From positions 1-49,918 of the forward strand of contig DASCMO010000115.1 of assembly GCA_036010965.1 (NCBI GenBank): a stretch of DNA of 49,918 nucleotides, in the 5' to 3' direction. This document shows, piece by piece, positions 27,548 to 35,102 of this stretch (positions within the stretch are counted from its first letter, which is position 1; each line of letters opens with the position of its first letter). The notes beneath the pieces were generated by a model. That model saw nothing but the letters and a program-made list of their open reading frames with translations. It was not told where the DNA came from and searched no databases. Origin of the DNA: GCA-2686265 sp036010965 (GTDB taxonomy: Bacteria; Planctomycetota; UBA1135; GCA-002686595). A program made the position numbers and the translations under genes.

Positions 27548-28660
27548 ATGCTTCAGCTCCTCGCCGCCCTGATCGCCTGCACGGGGGGGAGTGCCCTCGC
27601 CCCGCTCCAGGATCCCCCGAGCCCCGAGGCCCCGGCCTCCGACGCCTCGGTCCCGCAGACGATCGAGGGTAAGTTCACCCTCACGCCTCTCGTCGGCCCC
27701 ACGCCGCGCCGCGGGCGCGTGCCCGCCTCGGCGCGCCGCTTCCTGGCCAAGGAGATCAAGGCCCCCTTCCGGCGCGCTGTGAGCGATCAGGCTGACGGCA
27801 TTCCCTTCAGCCTCGAACCGCGAGATGACCTCGGGCCGGTCCGCACCTTCGACCTGCGCTTCCCCAGCCCGGCGCCGGTGGTGGAGGCAGAGCACCCCTC
27901 GGCGACGGTCGTGGCCCGCTACCTGTGCCCGGCGGAGCCGCCCGAAGAGCCCCAGCCCGCGATCCTGATCCTCCACCACCTGCAGGACGACCAGACCCTG
28001 GAGCTGGTCATGGGCTCGTGGTTCGCCCAGCGCGGCTTCGCGTGCCTGGTCCTGTGGTTCCCCGGCTACGGCCCGAGACGCGGAGATGAGGGCAAGATGG
28101 TCAGCGCCGACCTCGAGCAGCTGACACGCTTGCTGGGCCAGAGCGTGGGCGACCTGCACGCCTGCCGAGACTGGCTCGCCCAGCGCCCCGAGGTGGACGC
28201 CGAGCGCATCTCCCTGCTGGGGGTCTCCCTCGGCGCCACCCTGGGCTCGACCATGGCGGGAATGGACCCGGGCTTCGCAGCCTGCGTGCTCGTCCTGGGC
28301 GGCGGCGACCTGGCGACGGTCATCTTCAACGGCTCACGCGAGACCTCCGGCATGGAACGCCTGCTCAATGAGCGCGGCGTGGACCGGGACGCGGCGAGCG
28401 AGGTCCTGACGCCCATCGACCCCTTGACCTGGGCCCACCGCCTGCCGACCGACGGCGTGCTGATGCTGAACGCCAAGAACGACGAGATCTTCCCGCGCGA
28501 CTGCACCGAGCGCCTGCGCGCGGCCTGCCCCGGCGAGGGGCCGATCCACTGGTATCCCGGCAGCCACGCCGGCATCGCGCTCTTCCTACCCGACATCATG
28601 AACCGCATTGACGGTTTTCTGCGCGAGCGGCTCGACCTACCCGCCGCACCGCCGAGATGA
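27548..28660 (+). CDS. secreted alpha/beta-hydrolase
   Basis: A 370-residue protein with a short signal-like N-terminus and an alpha/beta-hydrolase fold. The nucleophile elbow is GVSLGA with S227; an acid candidate is D312 in NAKNDEIFP, and the catalytic histidine is probably H340 in PGSHAGI. The order Ser-Asp-His is canonical. The segment ILILHHLQDDQTLELV could form the oxyanion region. Substrate is not predictable; acyl esterases and peptidases share this layout. It is placed between the possible recoded gene and the second squalene-repeat gene, whose start overlaps its stop by ATGA. Confidence 0.82.
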   Translation: MLQLLAALIACTGGSALAPLQDPPSPEAPASDASVPQTIEGKFTLTPLVGPTPRRGRVPASARRFLAKEIKAPFRRAVSDQADGIPFSLEPRDDLGPVRTFDLRFPSPAPVVEAEHPSATVVARYLCPAEPPEEPQPAILILHHLQDDQTLELVMGSWFAQRGFACLVLWFPGYGPRRGDEGKMVSADLEQLTRLLGQSVGDLHACRDWLAQRPEVDAERISLLGVSLGATLGSTMAGMDPGFAACVLVLGGGDLATVIFNGSRETSGMERLLNERGVDRDAASEVLTPIDPLTWAHRLPTDGVLMLNAKNDEIFPRDCTERLRAACPGEGPIHWYPGSHAGIALFLPDIMNRIDGFLRERLDLPAAPPR

Positions 28661-29853
28661 CGCCGGCCACTCTCCTGGCCCTGCTCACCCTGGGCAGCGG
28701 GCCGGCCGGTCCGAACGGGCTGCTTCTTGCGGCAGGGTCCTGGTATCCGGACGCGGGATCGAACGCGGACGGGGACGCGACCCGGCGCTTGGGGCAGGAA
28801 GGAGCGCTCGACCGGTCACCGAGCGCACGACTCGCGGGCGACTCACAGGCGAGCCGTGCCGCCGCGAGCGCGGCGGTAGAGCGCGCTCTGGCCTGGCTGG
28901 CGGCCCGCCAGGCCGAGGAGCTCGACGGGAGCATGCCCCCGATCGGCGCCGAGGAGTACGCGCCCATCGCCCTCTCGGCCCTGGGCGCCCTGGCCTACAT
29001 GTCCGCCGGCAACGCGCCCGAGCGCGGCCCCCACGGCCGGCCCCTGGCGCGCTCGATCGACTACCTGCTGGCCCACGTGGACCGCCTCGCGGACTCGCCA
29101 CGGCGCGGCTACGTCTCCGACGAACGGGACCGGACCTCCCACATGCACGGCCACGGCTTCGCCACCCTGGCCCTGGCGGAGGCCCACAGCTTCTCGCCCA
29201 AGACCACCCGCGGGCGACGCATCGAGGAGGCCCTGCGCTTCGCGGTCGATCGCATCGAGGCCAGCCAGGGTGCCGACGGAGGCTGGTACTACCAGCCGCG
29301 GGCGGACGTCCTGCATGAGAACTCGGTCACGATCTGCGTCGTGCAGGCCCTGCGCGCCGCCAAGGGAGCCGGGATCCGGGTCGAGGCGCAGACGATCGCT
29401 CGCGCCATCGACTACGTGAAGCGCTCCCAGAAGGAGGATGGGTCCTTCCGCTACGCCCTTGGCCGCGAGGACAGCAGCGTGGCCCTGACCGCAGCGGCCA
29501 TCGCGACCCTCAACGCCACGGGGATCTACGGCGGAGCGATCGTCGGCCAGGGCTACGACTTCGTGGACCGCGAGCTCACCGCCCGCACCCTGGCCGCCGA
29601 GCGCTCCGGGCTCGCGACCCTCGCTCCCCCCTTCCCGTTCTACGAACGCCTGTACCTCGCCCAGGCGCTCTGGCAGCACCCCGAGCGCGAACGCTTCGAG
29701 CGCTGGGCAGACGCCGAGCGGGCAGGGATCCTCACGGACCAGCGCGCGGACGGCGCCTGGGGCGGGTCGCGTTTCGGCGACTGCTACGCGACGGCGGTGA
29801 ACGTGCTCTTCCTGACCCTGCCCGAGGGTCTGCTGCCGATCTTCCAGCGCTGA
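28657..29853 (+). CDS. secreted prenyltransferase/squalene-oxidase-repeat protein 2
   Basis: A 398-residue paralogue of the protein at 20422. It has an N-terminal signal-like segment (LLALLTLGSGPAG), then repeats such as LAWLAARQAEELDGSMP, RIEASQGADGGWYYQP and YVKRSQKEDGSFRYA, and it also ends in LPIFQR. The order of conserved segments (SHMHGHGFATLALAEAH here, MYSHAFATLFLAEIYG in the paralogue) is the same. No cyclase acid motif is visible. It closes the MoxR operon, followed by a hairpin without a T-tract. The two copies flank the DUF4175-like and coiled-coil genes, which suggests that they interact with parts of the same complex. Confidence 0.82.
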   Translation: MTPATLLALLTLGSGPAGPNGLLLAAGSWYPDAGSNADGDATRRLGQEGALDRSPSARLAGDSQASRAAASAAVERALAWLAARQAEELDGSMPPIGAEEYAPIALSALGALAYMSAGNAPERGPHGRPLARSIDYLLAHVDRLADSPRRGYVSDERDRTSHMHGHGFATLALAEAHSFSPKTTRGRRIEEALRFAVDRIEASQGADGGWYYQPRADVLHENSVTICVVQALRAAKGAGIRVEAQTIARAIDYVKRSQKEDGSFRYALGREDSSVALTAAAIATLNATGIYGGAIVGQGYDFVDRELTARTLAAERSGLATLAPPFPFYERLYLAQALWQHPERERFERWADAERAGILTDQRADGAWGGSRFGDCYATAVNVLFLTLPEGLLPIFQR

Positions 29854-29878
29854 CCCTGCGCCCGCCCCCGCGCCCGGG

Positions 29879-29884
29879 TAGACT
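29879..29884 (+). promoter_or_regulatory. possible -10 element upstream of the HD-fold gene
   Basis: TAGACT lies 62 bases before the ATG at 29947. Seven bases after it a GTG begins a nine-codon frame ending in TAG. It resembles the other TANNNT elements near starts in this window, but could be chance. Confidence 0.25.
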
Positions 29885-29893
29885 CCGCCGCGT

Positions 29894-29912
29894 GGCCCCC
29901 GCTCGAGGGGCC
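29894..29912 (+). terminator. GC-rich hairpin after the MoxR operon
   Basis: GGCCCC (29894-29899) and GGGGCC (29907-29912) form a 6-bp stem around a 7-base loop. No T-run follows, so it may act as an mRNA 3' end stabiliser or a weak terminator rather than a classic intrinsic terminator. Confidence 0.3.
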
Positions 29913-29946
29913 GGACGATAGACGGCCCGCAAACGAGGCGCGAGAC

Positions 29947-30504
29947 ATGGCGAGGCGCGAGGAGATCGAGGCCATCTGGCCTGAACTGGAGTGGATCGAG
30001 GACGAGCAGCTGCGCGAGCGGACGCTGGCGACCTGGACTCTGGCCTTCGAGCGCAGCCCGCTCGAGCCGGACGACCTGGACCGCATCCCCTTCACCCTGC
30101 ACGTGCCGGACTGCGACGTGAGCTTCCTGGCGCACAAGCGCCTGGTCGTGCACCTGGCCCGCGACTGCGCGGACAGGATCGGCGAGTTCATGGGCGCCGC
30201 CCTGCCCGTCGATCGCGACGTCCTGATCGCCGGCGCGATCCTGGCCGACGTGGGCAAGCTGCTCGAGTACGAGAAGGTGGACGGACGCTGCGTGCAATCG
30301 CGGCGCGGCAAGTACCTGCGCCACCCCTTCACCGGTGTCGGCCTGGCCCAGGAGTGCGGCGTCTGCGACGCCGCCTGCCACGTGATCGCCACCCACGCCG
30401 GCGAGGGCAACCTGGTGGCCCGCAGCGCCGAGGCCTACATCGTCCACCACGCGGACTTCATGACCTACGAACCCCTGGTGAAGGGGCTCACCTTCGACGA
30501 CTGA
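29947..30504 (+). CDS. HD-domain-like protein with altered HD dyad
   Basis: A 185-residue cytoplasmic protein. It has the histidine layout of HD-superfamily phosphohydrolases: H63 in LAHKRLVVHLA, the helix VLIAGAILADVGKLLEYE, H126 in RHPFTGVGLA, H150 in VIATHAGEGN and D170 in VHHADFM. However, the dyad that should be His-Asp reads Ala-Asp (A100-D101). The GK that follows is conserved. The substitution may lower metal binding or define a subfamily with a different metal site. It sits alone between two operons; a GAGG before the ATG can serve as ribosome site. Substrate unknown. Confidence 0.8.
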   Translation: MARREEIEAIWPELEWIEDEQLRERTLATWTLAFERSPLEPDDLDRIPFTLHVPDCDVSFLAHKRLVVHLARDCADRIGEFMGAALPVDRDVLIAGAILADVGKLLEYEKVDGRCVQSRRGKYLRHPFTGVGLAQECGVCDAACHVIATHAGEGNLVARSAEAYIVHHADFMTYEPLVKGLTFDD

Positions 30505-30690
30505 GGCGCGGCGCGGGCGGCGCCGCGAGGAGGCCTTGAAACCGGCCGCGAGAGGGCCCAGAGTGGTCATGTGTGCGGTCCTGCGGACTTCTCGCCACTC
30601 TCAAGCCCTGGACGAAATTCCGGGGTACACTTGCCTGATCCGGGCCGCACACCGCACTCCCGGCCCCCGCAGGCCGGTTTTCTACTCCGC
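30505..30690. other. intergenic stretch before the esterase-like gene
   Basis: This 186-base region contains GC-rich inverted repeats just after the HD-fold gene and a TACACT that could be a -10 element, without a good -35. An open frame starting at 30571 extends into the esterase gene but lacks protein-like composition before the ATG at 30691. Confidence 0.3.
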
Positions 30691-32106
30691 ATGAACCACT
30701 CGAAGTCTCTCGCCAGGGTTCTCCTGGCCTCCACCGCCCTGCTCGCGACCGCGGCCTGGGCCCACAGCGCGCCCCAGGCCGGCGGGCGCAAGGCACGCCG
30801 CGCTGCCCTCAGCGCCCCTGCCGCCGCCCCGCAGGCCGACTCCTTCGAGGCGCGGGTCAACGGCATCCGCCTGCAACTGGGGAACAGCCCGATCCAGATC
30901 GCCGCGCCCCTGGCGCCGAACGTCTACCCGCTGACCTTCAACGACACCGGCACGACCTGGCAGGAGCCGGTGCTGCTGGGCGTCCCGCGCGTTCCCCAGC
31001 CCTCCGCACCCCTGCTGGTGATGTTCCACTCCTTCGGCATCAGCGAGAGCGACTGCCTGCAGAACAGCGGCCTGATGAAACGCGCGATGGACCGCGGCTG
31101 GTACGTGCTCGCCCCGCGCGGCGCACACGACATGAACTTCGGCGTCCCCTACAGCCAGGCCAACATCGAGTTCGTGCTCGACTGGCTGGTCGGGTTCCTC
31201 TCGATCGACAGCGACCGCATCTTCGGCGCCGGCTTCTCCATGGGCGGGGGCGGCGCGGCCAGCTACGCAGCGCGCCACCTCGACCCGACGCGTCCGATGT
31301 TCGCGGCGGTGGTGAACCACACCGGCGGGGTGTCGGTGGCCAACAGCTACTGGAACGAGTCATCCCTCGTGCAGGACATCCTGGAGAACGTGGAGATGTT
31401 CGGCGCCTCGCCGGCCATCAATCCCTTCCGCTACAACCAGGCCTCGGTGGTCGACATCGATCCGGTGACCCTGGGAGTGGACCCCGCGACGGACATGGCG
31501 CGCAACCTGGCCCAGATTCCCTTCGAGACCTCCTACGCGACGATGGATCCGCTGGCCTACCTGACGGTCCAGTCCACGACCTTCCACTCCTGGATGACCG
31601 CCCTTCCCGCCTCCACCAGCCTGGTGGCGATCGATGCGGCCGGCCACTCCTGGGGCACTCTGGACGAGGAGGCTGCCCTCGACTTCCTCGAGGCCCAGTC
31701 CCTCACGATCCCCCGCGACGGGACGCACCGCCTGATCGCCGACCGCGAGGGCGCCTGGATGCACTTCACGATCGAGCAGGACGCTCCCGACGCCTTCACT
31801 CCCTTCCGATGGAATCTGAACACGGGCCTCAACCGTCTGGTCGTGGACCAGACGGCGAACCTCGAGCGCATCACGGCCGATACGGTCGCCCTCGGACTCG
31901 ACACCCAGGCCCTGCTGACGGTCATCCCAGGTGCGCAGGACGGGCTCCCCGAGGAGATCCGCCTGACGGGCTACGCGAGCATGCCCTCCAACGTCCTGCG
32001 CAACGGCCAGGCGACGAGCGACTGGTCCTTCGATCAGAACACGGGCGCCCTGACGCTCTTCGAGTCCTCTCCCGGGAACTACCCCCAGTGGGTGGTCATC
32101 CCCTGA
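30691..32106 (+). CDS. secreted esterase/PHB-depolymerase-like alpha/beta-hydrolase
   Basis: A 471-residue protein. The ATG at 30691 gives a signal peptide (RVLLASTALLATAAWAHSA), so I prefer it over the upstream frame from 30571. The hydrolase domain shows LLVMFHSFGISESDC, the nucleophile elbow GFSMGGGG with S183, and a histidine candidate H319 in AAGHSWGT. The C-terminal 130 residues are beta-rich and resemble the small extra domain found on some secreted hydrolases. Substrate is not predictable. It is probably transcribed from its own promoter and lies upstream of the VCBS-thioredoxin gene. Confidence 0.8.
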   Translation: MNHSKSLARVLLASTALLATAAWAHSAPQAGGRKARRAALSAPAAAPQADSFEARVNGIRLQLGNSPIQIAAPLAPNVYPLTFNDTGTTWQEPVLLGVPRVPQPSAPLLVMFHSFGISESDCLQNSGLMKRAMDRGWYVLAPRGAHDMNFGVPYSQANIEFVLDWLVGFLSIDSDRIFGAGFSMGGGGAASYAARHLDPTRPMFAAVVNHTGGVSVANSYWNESSLVQDILENVEMFGASPAINPFRYNQASVVDIDPVTLGVDPATDMARNLAQIPFETSYATMDPLAYLTVQSTTFHSWMTALPASTSLVAIDAAGHSWGTLDEEAALDFLEAQSLTIPRDGTHRLIADREGAWMHFTIEQDAPDAFTPFRWNLNTGLNRLVVDQTANLERITADTVALGLDTQALLTVIPGAQDGLPEEIRLTGYASMPSNVLRNGQATSDWSFDQNTGALTLFESSPGNYPQWVVIP

Positions 32107-32168
32107 GCCGACGCCTCCGCGCCACCCCCCACACCCGGTCGGGACTCCGCCGCTACCGCGCGCCGCGC

Positions 32169-32174
32169 TATCCT
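32169..32174 (+). promoter_or_regulatory. possible -10 element of the VCBS-thioredoxin gene
   Basis: TATCCT ends 5 bases before the GTG at 32180 and 14 bases before the alternative ATG at 32189. No Shine-Dalgarno sequence is visible, which fits a leaderless or near-leaderless start. Confidence 0.3.
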
Positions 32175-32179
32175 CTGGT

Positions 32180-33979
32180 GTGACCGCCATGTCGCCCTCC
32201 TCCCGCCTCGTCGTCTCCGCCCTGCTGCTGGCCGTCGTCGGTGGATCCGTCTGGTTCCTGCGCGACACGCAACGCGACACGGGCTCTGTGACCCCCGACG
32301 CCGTGCCCTCGGTGGAGCCGGTCCCCGCTGACCTGGTGCTCCCCGGGACGATCGAGCTGCCGGATCCCGAGCCGCGCATCACGAACCTGGAGACCGTCGA
32401 GGACAAGTCGGAGCTGATCGCAGACTGGCTGCTCGACCTCTCCGACAAGCTGCGCCGGCGGGACCTGACCGCGGCGGCGCGCTGGTTCTCCCCGCGCTTT
32501 GCCGGGCACTCCCTGACGGGCCTGGAGGTAACAGGAGAGGAGACCCTGCACCTGGGAGCGAGGCGCCGGACATGGAACGCCGCGCAGGCACTCGTGGTGG
32601 ATCGGGACGAGTTCCTCGCGGGTCTGGAAGAGCTCATCGGCCCCTGGGCGCGCATGGAATCGGCCCTGTGGAAGGTGAAGGGCGCCGAGTTCCAGGCCGG
32701 TGGCGGCGAGCGCTGGGGGAAGATCAAGCTCTTCCTGCACATGACAGGCACGCGCGCAGACGGCGGCGTCTCGGCCATCGGTGGCTGGGCCTGGCTGCGC
32801 GTCGCACGCGAGGAAGGCGTCTGGCGCATTCAGCGCTTCCAGCTCGTCAGCCTGGACGAGACATGGCACGAGGGTCCGATCTTCACCGACGTGTCCGCCG
32901 CCGCTGGAGTTGCCCACCAGGGCCCGCGCTTCGGCCAGGCGGGCAACCAGAGCTTCGCCTGGAACGGCGCGGCCGGTGGCGACGTGAACGGCGACGGCCT
33001 GTGGGACCTGTTCGTACCGAGCGACGGGCGCAATCACCTCTACATCGCGCAGGAGGACGGGGCCTTCTCCGAGGAGGCGCGCGAGCGCGGCGTGGAGCAG
33101 CCCGACGCAGGCACGGGAGCCGTCTTCTTCGACCACGACAACGACGGCGACACGGACCTGGTCGTGGGCCAGATCGGATGGCGCGGCGAGGACGGCGCCA
33201 CCGGTGGTAGGCACCTGCAGCTGTACGAGAATGACGGAACGGGTCACTTCGAGGAACGCTCCGAGGCGCTCGGGCTGACCGAACCCGTCGTGGCCTATTC
33301 CCTGACGGTCTTCGACTTCGACGGCGACGGCTGGCTGGACGTCTTCGCCTGCGCCTACGGCCGGGTGGAGGTCGAGCACAACGACTCCTGGATCGAGGCC
33401 ACGAACGGCGCGCCGAACGCCCTCTTCCGCAACCTGGAGGGTCGCGGCTTCGAGGAGGTCGCCGAGGCCGCGGGGCTGCGCGGCGGGCGCTGGTCCTACG
33501 CCTCGGCCGCGGCGGACTTCGACGGCGACGGCGACGTGGACCTCTACGTCGCCAACGACTACGGCTCCAATCGCCTGTATCGCAATGAGGGGGACGGGAC
33601 CTTCCACGACGTCGCACCCGAGCTGGGAGTCACCGATCTCGGCAACGGGATGGGCACTAGCTGGGGCGATCTGGACGGGGACGGGCGGTTGGACCTCTAC
33701 GTGGCAAACATGTCCTCCACCGCCGGCAACCGCATCCTGAGCCGCCTGTCCGACGACATCGACCCGGAGAGGCTCGCGGTCCTGCGCAAGCTGGCCGCGG
33801 GGAACACGATCTTTCACGCCCGGCCCGACGGAGCGTTCCGCGCTCTGCCGGCCGACGCCGGCGGGGTCAACGCGAGCTGGGCCTGGTCCGTGGCCCTGTG
33901 CGACTTCGACCTCGACGGGCGGCTCGATGTCTTCAACGCCAACGGCTTCGTCACCGGCGATTTACCGCACGACACGTGA
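32180..33979 (+). CDS. VCBS/FG-GAP repeat secreted protein, part before an in-frame UGA
   Basis: A 599-codon frame starting at GTG 32180 (ATG at 32189 is an alternative). It has an N-terminal membrane or signal segment (VVSALLLAVVGGSVWFL), a roughly 200-residue region resembling SnoaL/limiting-fold domains, and then a propeller of VCBS/FG-GAP repeats with calcium-type loops such as DVNGDGLWD, DHDNDGDTD, DFDGDGWLD, DFDGDGDVD, DLDGDGRLD and DFDLDGRLD. The frame stops at UGA 33977-33979 in the middle of a CRTAC1/UnbV-type propeller, right after FVTGDLPHDT. The remaining blade, the UnbV domain and a thioredoxin domain continue in the same frame. I read it as the first part of one 963-residue protein in which the UGA is decoded, or as a gene broken by a nonsense change. 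Confidence 0.85.
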   Translation: MTAMSPSSRLVVSALLLAVVGGSVWFLRDTQRDTGSVTPDAVPSVEPVPADLVLPGTIELPDPEPRITNLETVEDKSELIADWLLDLSDKLRRRDLTAAARWFSPRFAGHSLTGLEVTGEETLHLGARRRTWNAAQALVVDRDEFLAGLEELIGPWARMESALWKVKGAEFQAGGGERWGKIKLFLHMTGTRADGGVSAIGGWAWLRVAREEGVWRIQRFQLVSLDETWHEGPIFTDVSAAAGVAHQGPRFGQAGNQSFAWNGAAGGDVNGDGLWDLFVPSDGRNHLYIAQEDGAFSEEARERGVEQPDAGTGAVFFDHDNDGDTDLVVGQIGWRGEDGATGGRHLQLYENDGTGHFEERSEALGLTEPVVAYSLTVFDFDGDGWLDVFACAYGRVEVEHNDSWIEATNGAPNALFRNLEGRGFEEVAEAAGLRGGRWSYASAAADFDGDGDVDLYVANDYGSNRLYRNEGDGTFHDVAPELGVTDLGNGMGTSWGDLDGDGRLDLYVANMSSTAGNRILSRLSDDIDPERLAVLRKLAAGNTIFHARPDGAFRALPADAGGVNASWAWSVALCDFDLDGRLDVFNANGFVTGDLPHDT

Positions 33980-34008
33980 AGCACCTACTGGCGCCACGTG
34001 GTGGCGTC
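33977..34008 (+). promoter_or_regulatory. candidate selenocysteine UGA with SECIS-like hairpin (first candidate)
   Basis: UGA at 33977-33979, codon 600 from the GTG start, in a continuous frame. Downstream, GGCGCCAC (33990-33997) pairs with GUGGCGUC (34001-34008) in 8 pairs, including one G-U, closing a GUG apical loop (33998-34000). The loop begins 18 bases after the UGA and its first base is G. Bacterial SECIS elements recognised by SelB have such hairpins, with loops some 16-37 bases after the UGA and a G at loop position 1 or 2. The residue is followed by STYWRHVV. Confidence 0.5.
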
Positions 34009-35071
34009 CTCGGCCGAGTCGCAGAGCGCGGTCTTCGCGTCGGAGAAGGTCGGCAACTCAGCTTACCTCGACCGCCACAACCTGCAGATGTTCCAGGACG
34101 GGCGCTCCTTCAGCGGGAACGAGCGCGACAAGCTGTTCTTCAACCGCGGGGACGGTACCTTCGCCGACCTGTCGGACCTCTCGGCCTGCGACTCTCCCAA
34201 CGACGGCCGGGCAGTGATCGCCTTCGACGCGGACGACGACGGTGACGTGGACCTGTTCGTCCACAACATCCAGCGCGAGCGCCACGCGCTGTACCGCAAC
34301 GAGATCGGCCAGCGCTACGGTTCCTTCCTGAAGCTGCGCCTGCGGGCGACACATTCGCAGTACGAGGCGGTAGGCGCGACGGTCATCGTGCGCGGTCCTC
34401 ACGGGCCGGTGGCCCAGGTCCTCACGCGCGGTGCGGGTTTTTCCTCCTGCCAGGTCCCCGAACTGGTGTTCGGCCTCGGTGCCGCGCCCTCGGCCGCGGT
34501 CGAGGTCCGATGGCCCGGGGGAGCGCTGGAGTCCTTCGGGCGACTGGACGCCGGCACGCGCGCCCTCCTGGTCGAAGGCGAGGGCGCGCCGCGAGCGATC
34601 GCCGCGCGCGAGCGGCCTCTGCCTGACCCCATGCCGCGCGGGCTCAAGCTCGGCCTGGGAGATCGCGTTCCGCCCCTTGCCCTGTTGACCGCCGGCGAGG
34701 AGCTGGTGGCTCTCGACGTCCAGAAAGCCGCCGACGGGCGTCCGCTCTACCTCAACTTCTGGGCCAGCTACTGCGCTCCCTGCGTCGCCGAGTTGCCGCT
34801 CCTGCAGGAACTGCACGAGGGCGGCGAGGTGCGGGTGATCGCCATCTCGACCGACGCACCGGCCGACACCCAGCGTGCATCGGCGCTCTTCGATTCACGG
34901 GGCGCGCGCTTCCCCTGCTACTTCATCGGTGCCCGCGGGAATGAGGACGAGGGCGTGGTGGGCCTGGAGAGCCTGATAGATCTCGAGCGGCTCCCGATCC
35001 CGACCACCCTCGTGCTCTCCCCCGAAGGTCTGGTCGAGCGCATCATCCGCGGACCCTTGCGCGAGGAGTGA
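33980..35071 (+). CDS. continuation: last VCBS blade, UnbV/ASPIC domain and TlpA-like thioredoxin domain
   Basis: This frame follows the UGA at 33977 directly and stays open for 363 codons. It starts in mid-domain (STYWRHVVASSAE) and lacks a signal peptide. It includes another propeller blade (LFFNRGDGTFADLS and DADDDGDVDLFVHN), the ASPIC/UnbV region (VLTRGAGFSSCQVPELVFGLG then VRWPGG), and a thioredoxin-like domain with NFWASYCAPCVAELPLL, whose CAPC is residues 865-868 of the whole protein. If initiated separately, the first start codon would be GTG 33998, inside the predicted hairpin and without a ribosome site. The intact domains and normal codon use over more than 1 kb argue against a decayed gene. 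It most likely forms one protein with the preceding frame. Confidence 0.8.
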   Translation, partial: STYWRHVVASSAESQSAVFASEKVGNSAYLDRHNLQMFQDGRSFSGNERDKLFFNRGDGTFADLSDLSACDSPNDGRAVIAFDADDDGDVDLFVHNIQRERHALYRNEIGQRYGSFLKLRLRATHSQYEAVGATVIVRGPHGPVAQVLTRGAGFSSCQVPELVFGLGAAPSAAVEVRWPGGALESFGRLDAGTRALLVEGEGAPRAIAARERPLPDPMPRGLKLGLGDRVPPLALLTAGEELVALDVQKAADGRPLYLNFWASYCAPCVAELPLLQELHEGGEVRVIAISTDAPADTQRASALFDSRGARFPCYFIGARGNEDEGVVGLESLIDLERLPIPTTLVLSPEGLVERIIRGPLREE

Positions 35072-35087
35072 GAGTCTCCGCGCGCGC

Positions 35088-35096
35088 TGGTATGCT
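35088..35096 (+). promoter_or_regulatory. extended -10 promoter of the SGNH-hydrolase gene
   Basis: TGG-TATGCT is an extended -10 element ending 6 bases before the ATG at 35103. GTGAGA 17 bases upstream of TATGCT is a 4-of-6 match to a -35. The initiation point would fall at the start codon, so a leaderless mRNA is predicted. Confidence 0.45.
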
Positions 35097-35102
35097 GGCG
35101 CG

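Noticed and set aside
29894..29912. Strong intrinsic terminator at the end of the MoxR operon
   Set aside because: The hairpin is real but has no T-run, so it was kept only as a low-confidence feature.
33998..35071. Independent gene starting at GTG 33998
   Set aside because: It would begin in mid-domain, without ribosome site or signal peptide, inside the predicted hairpin.
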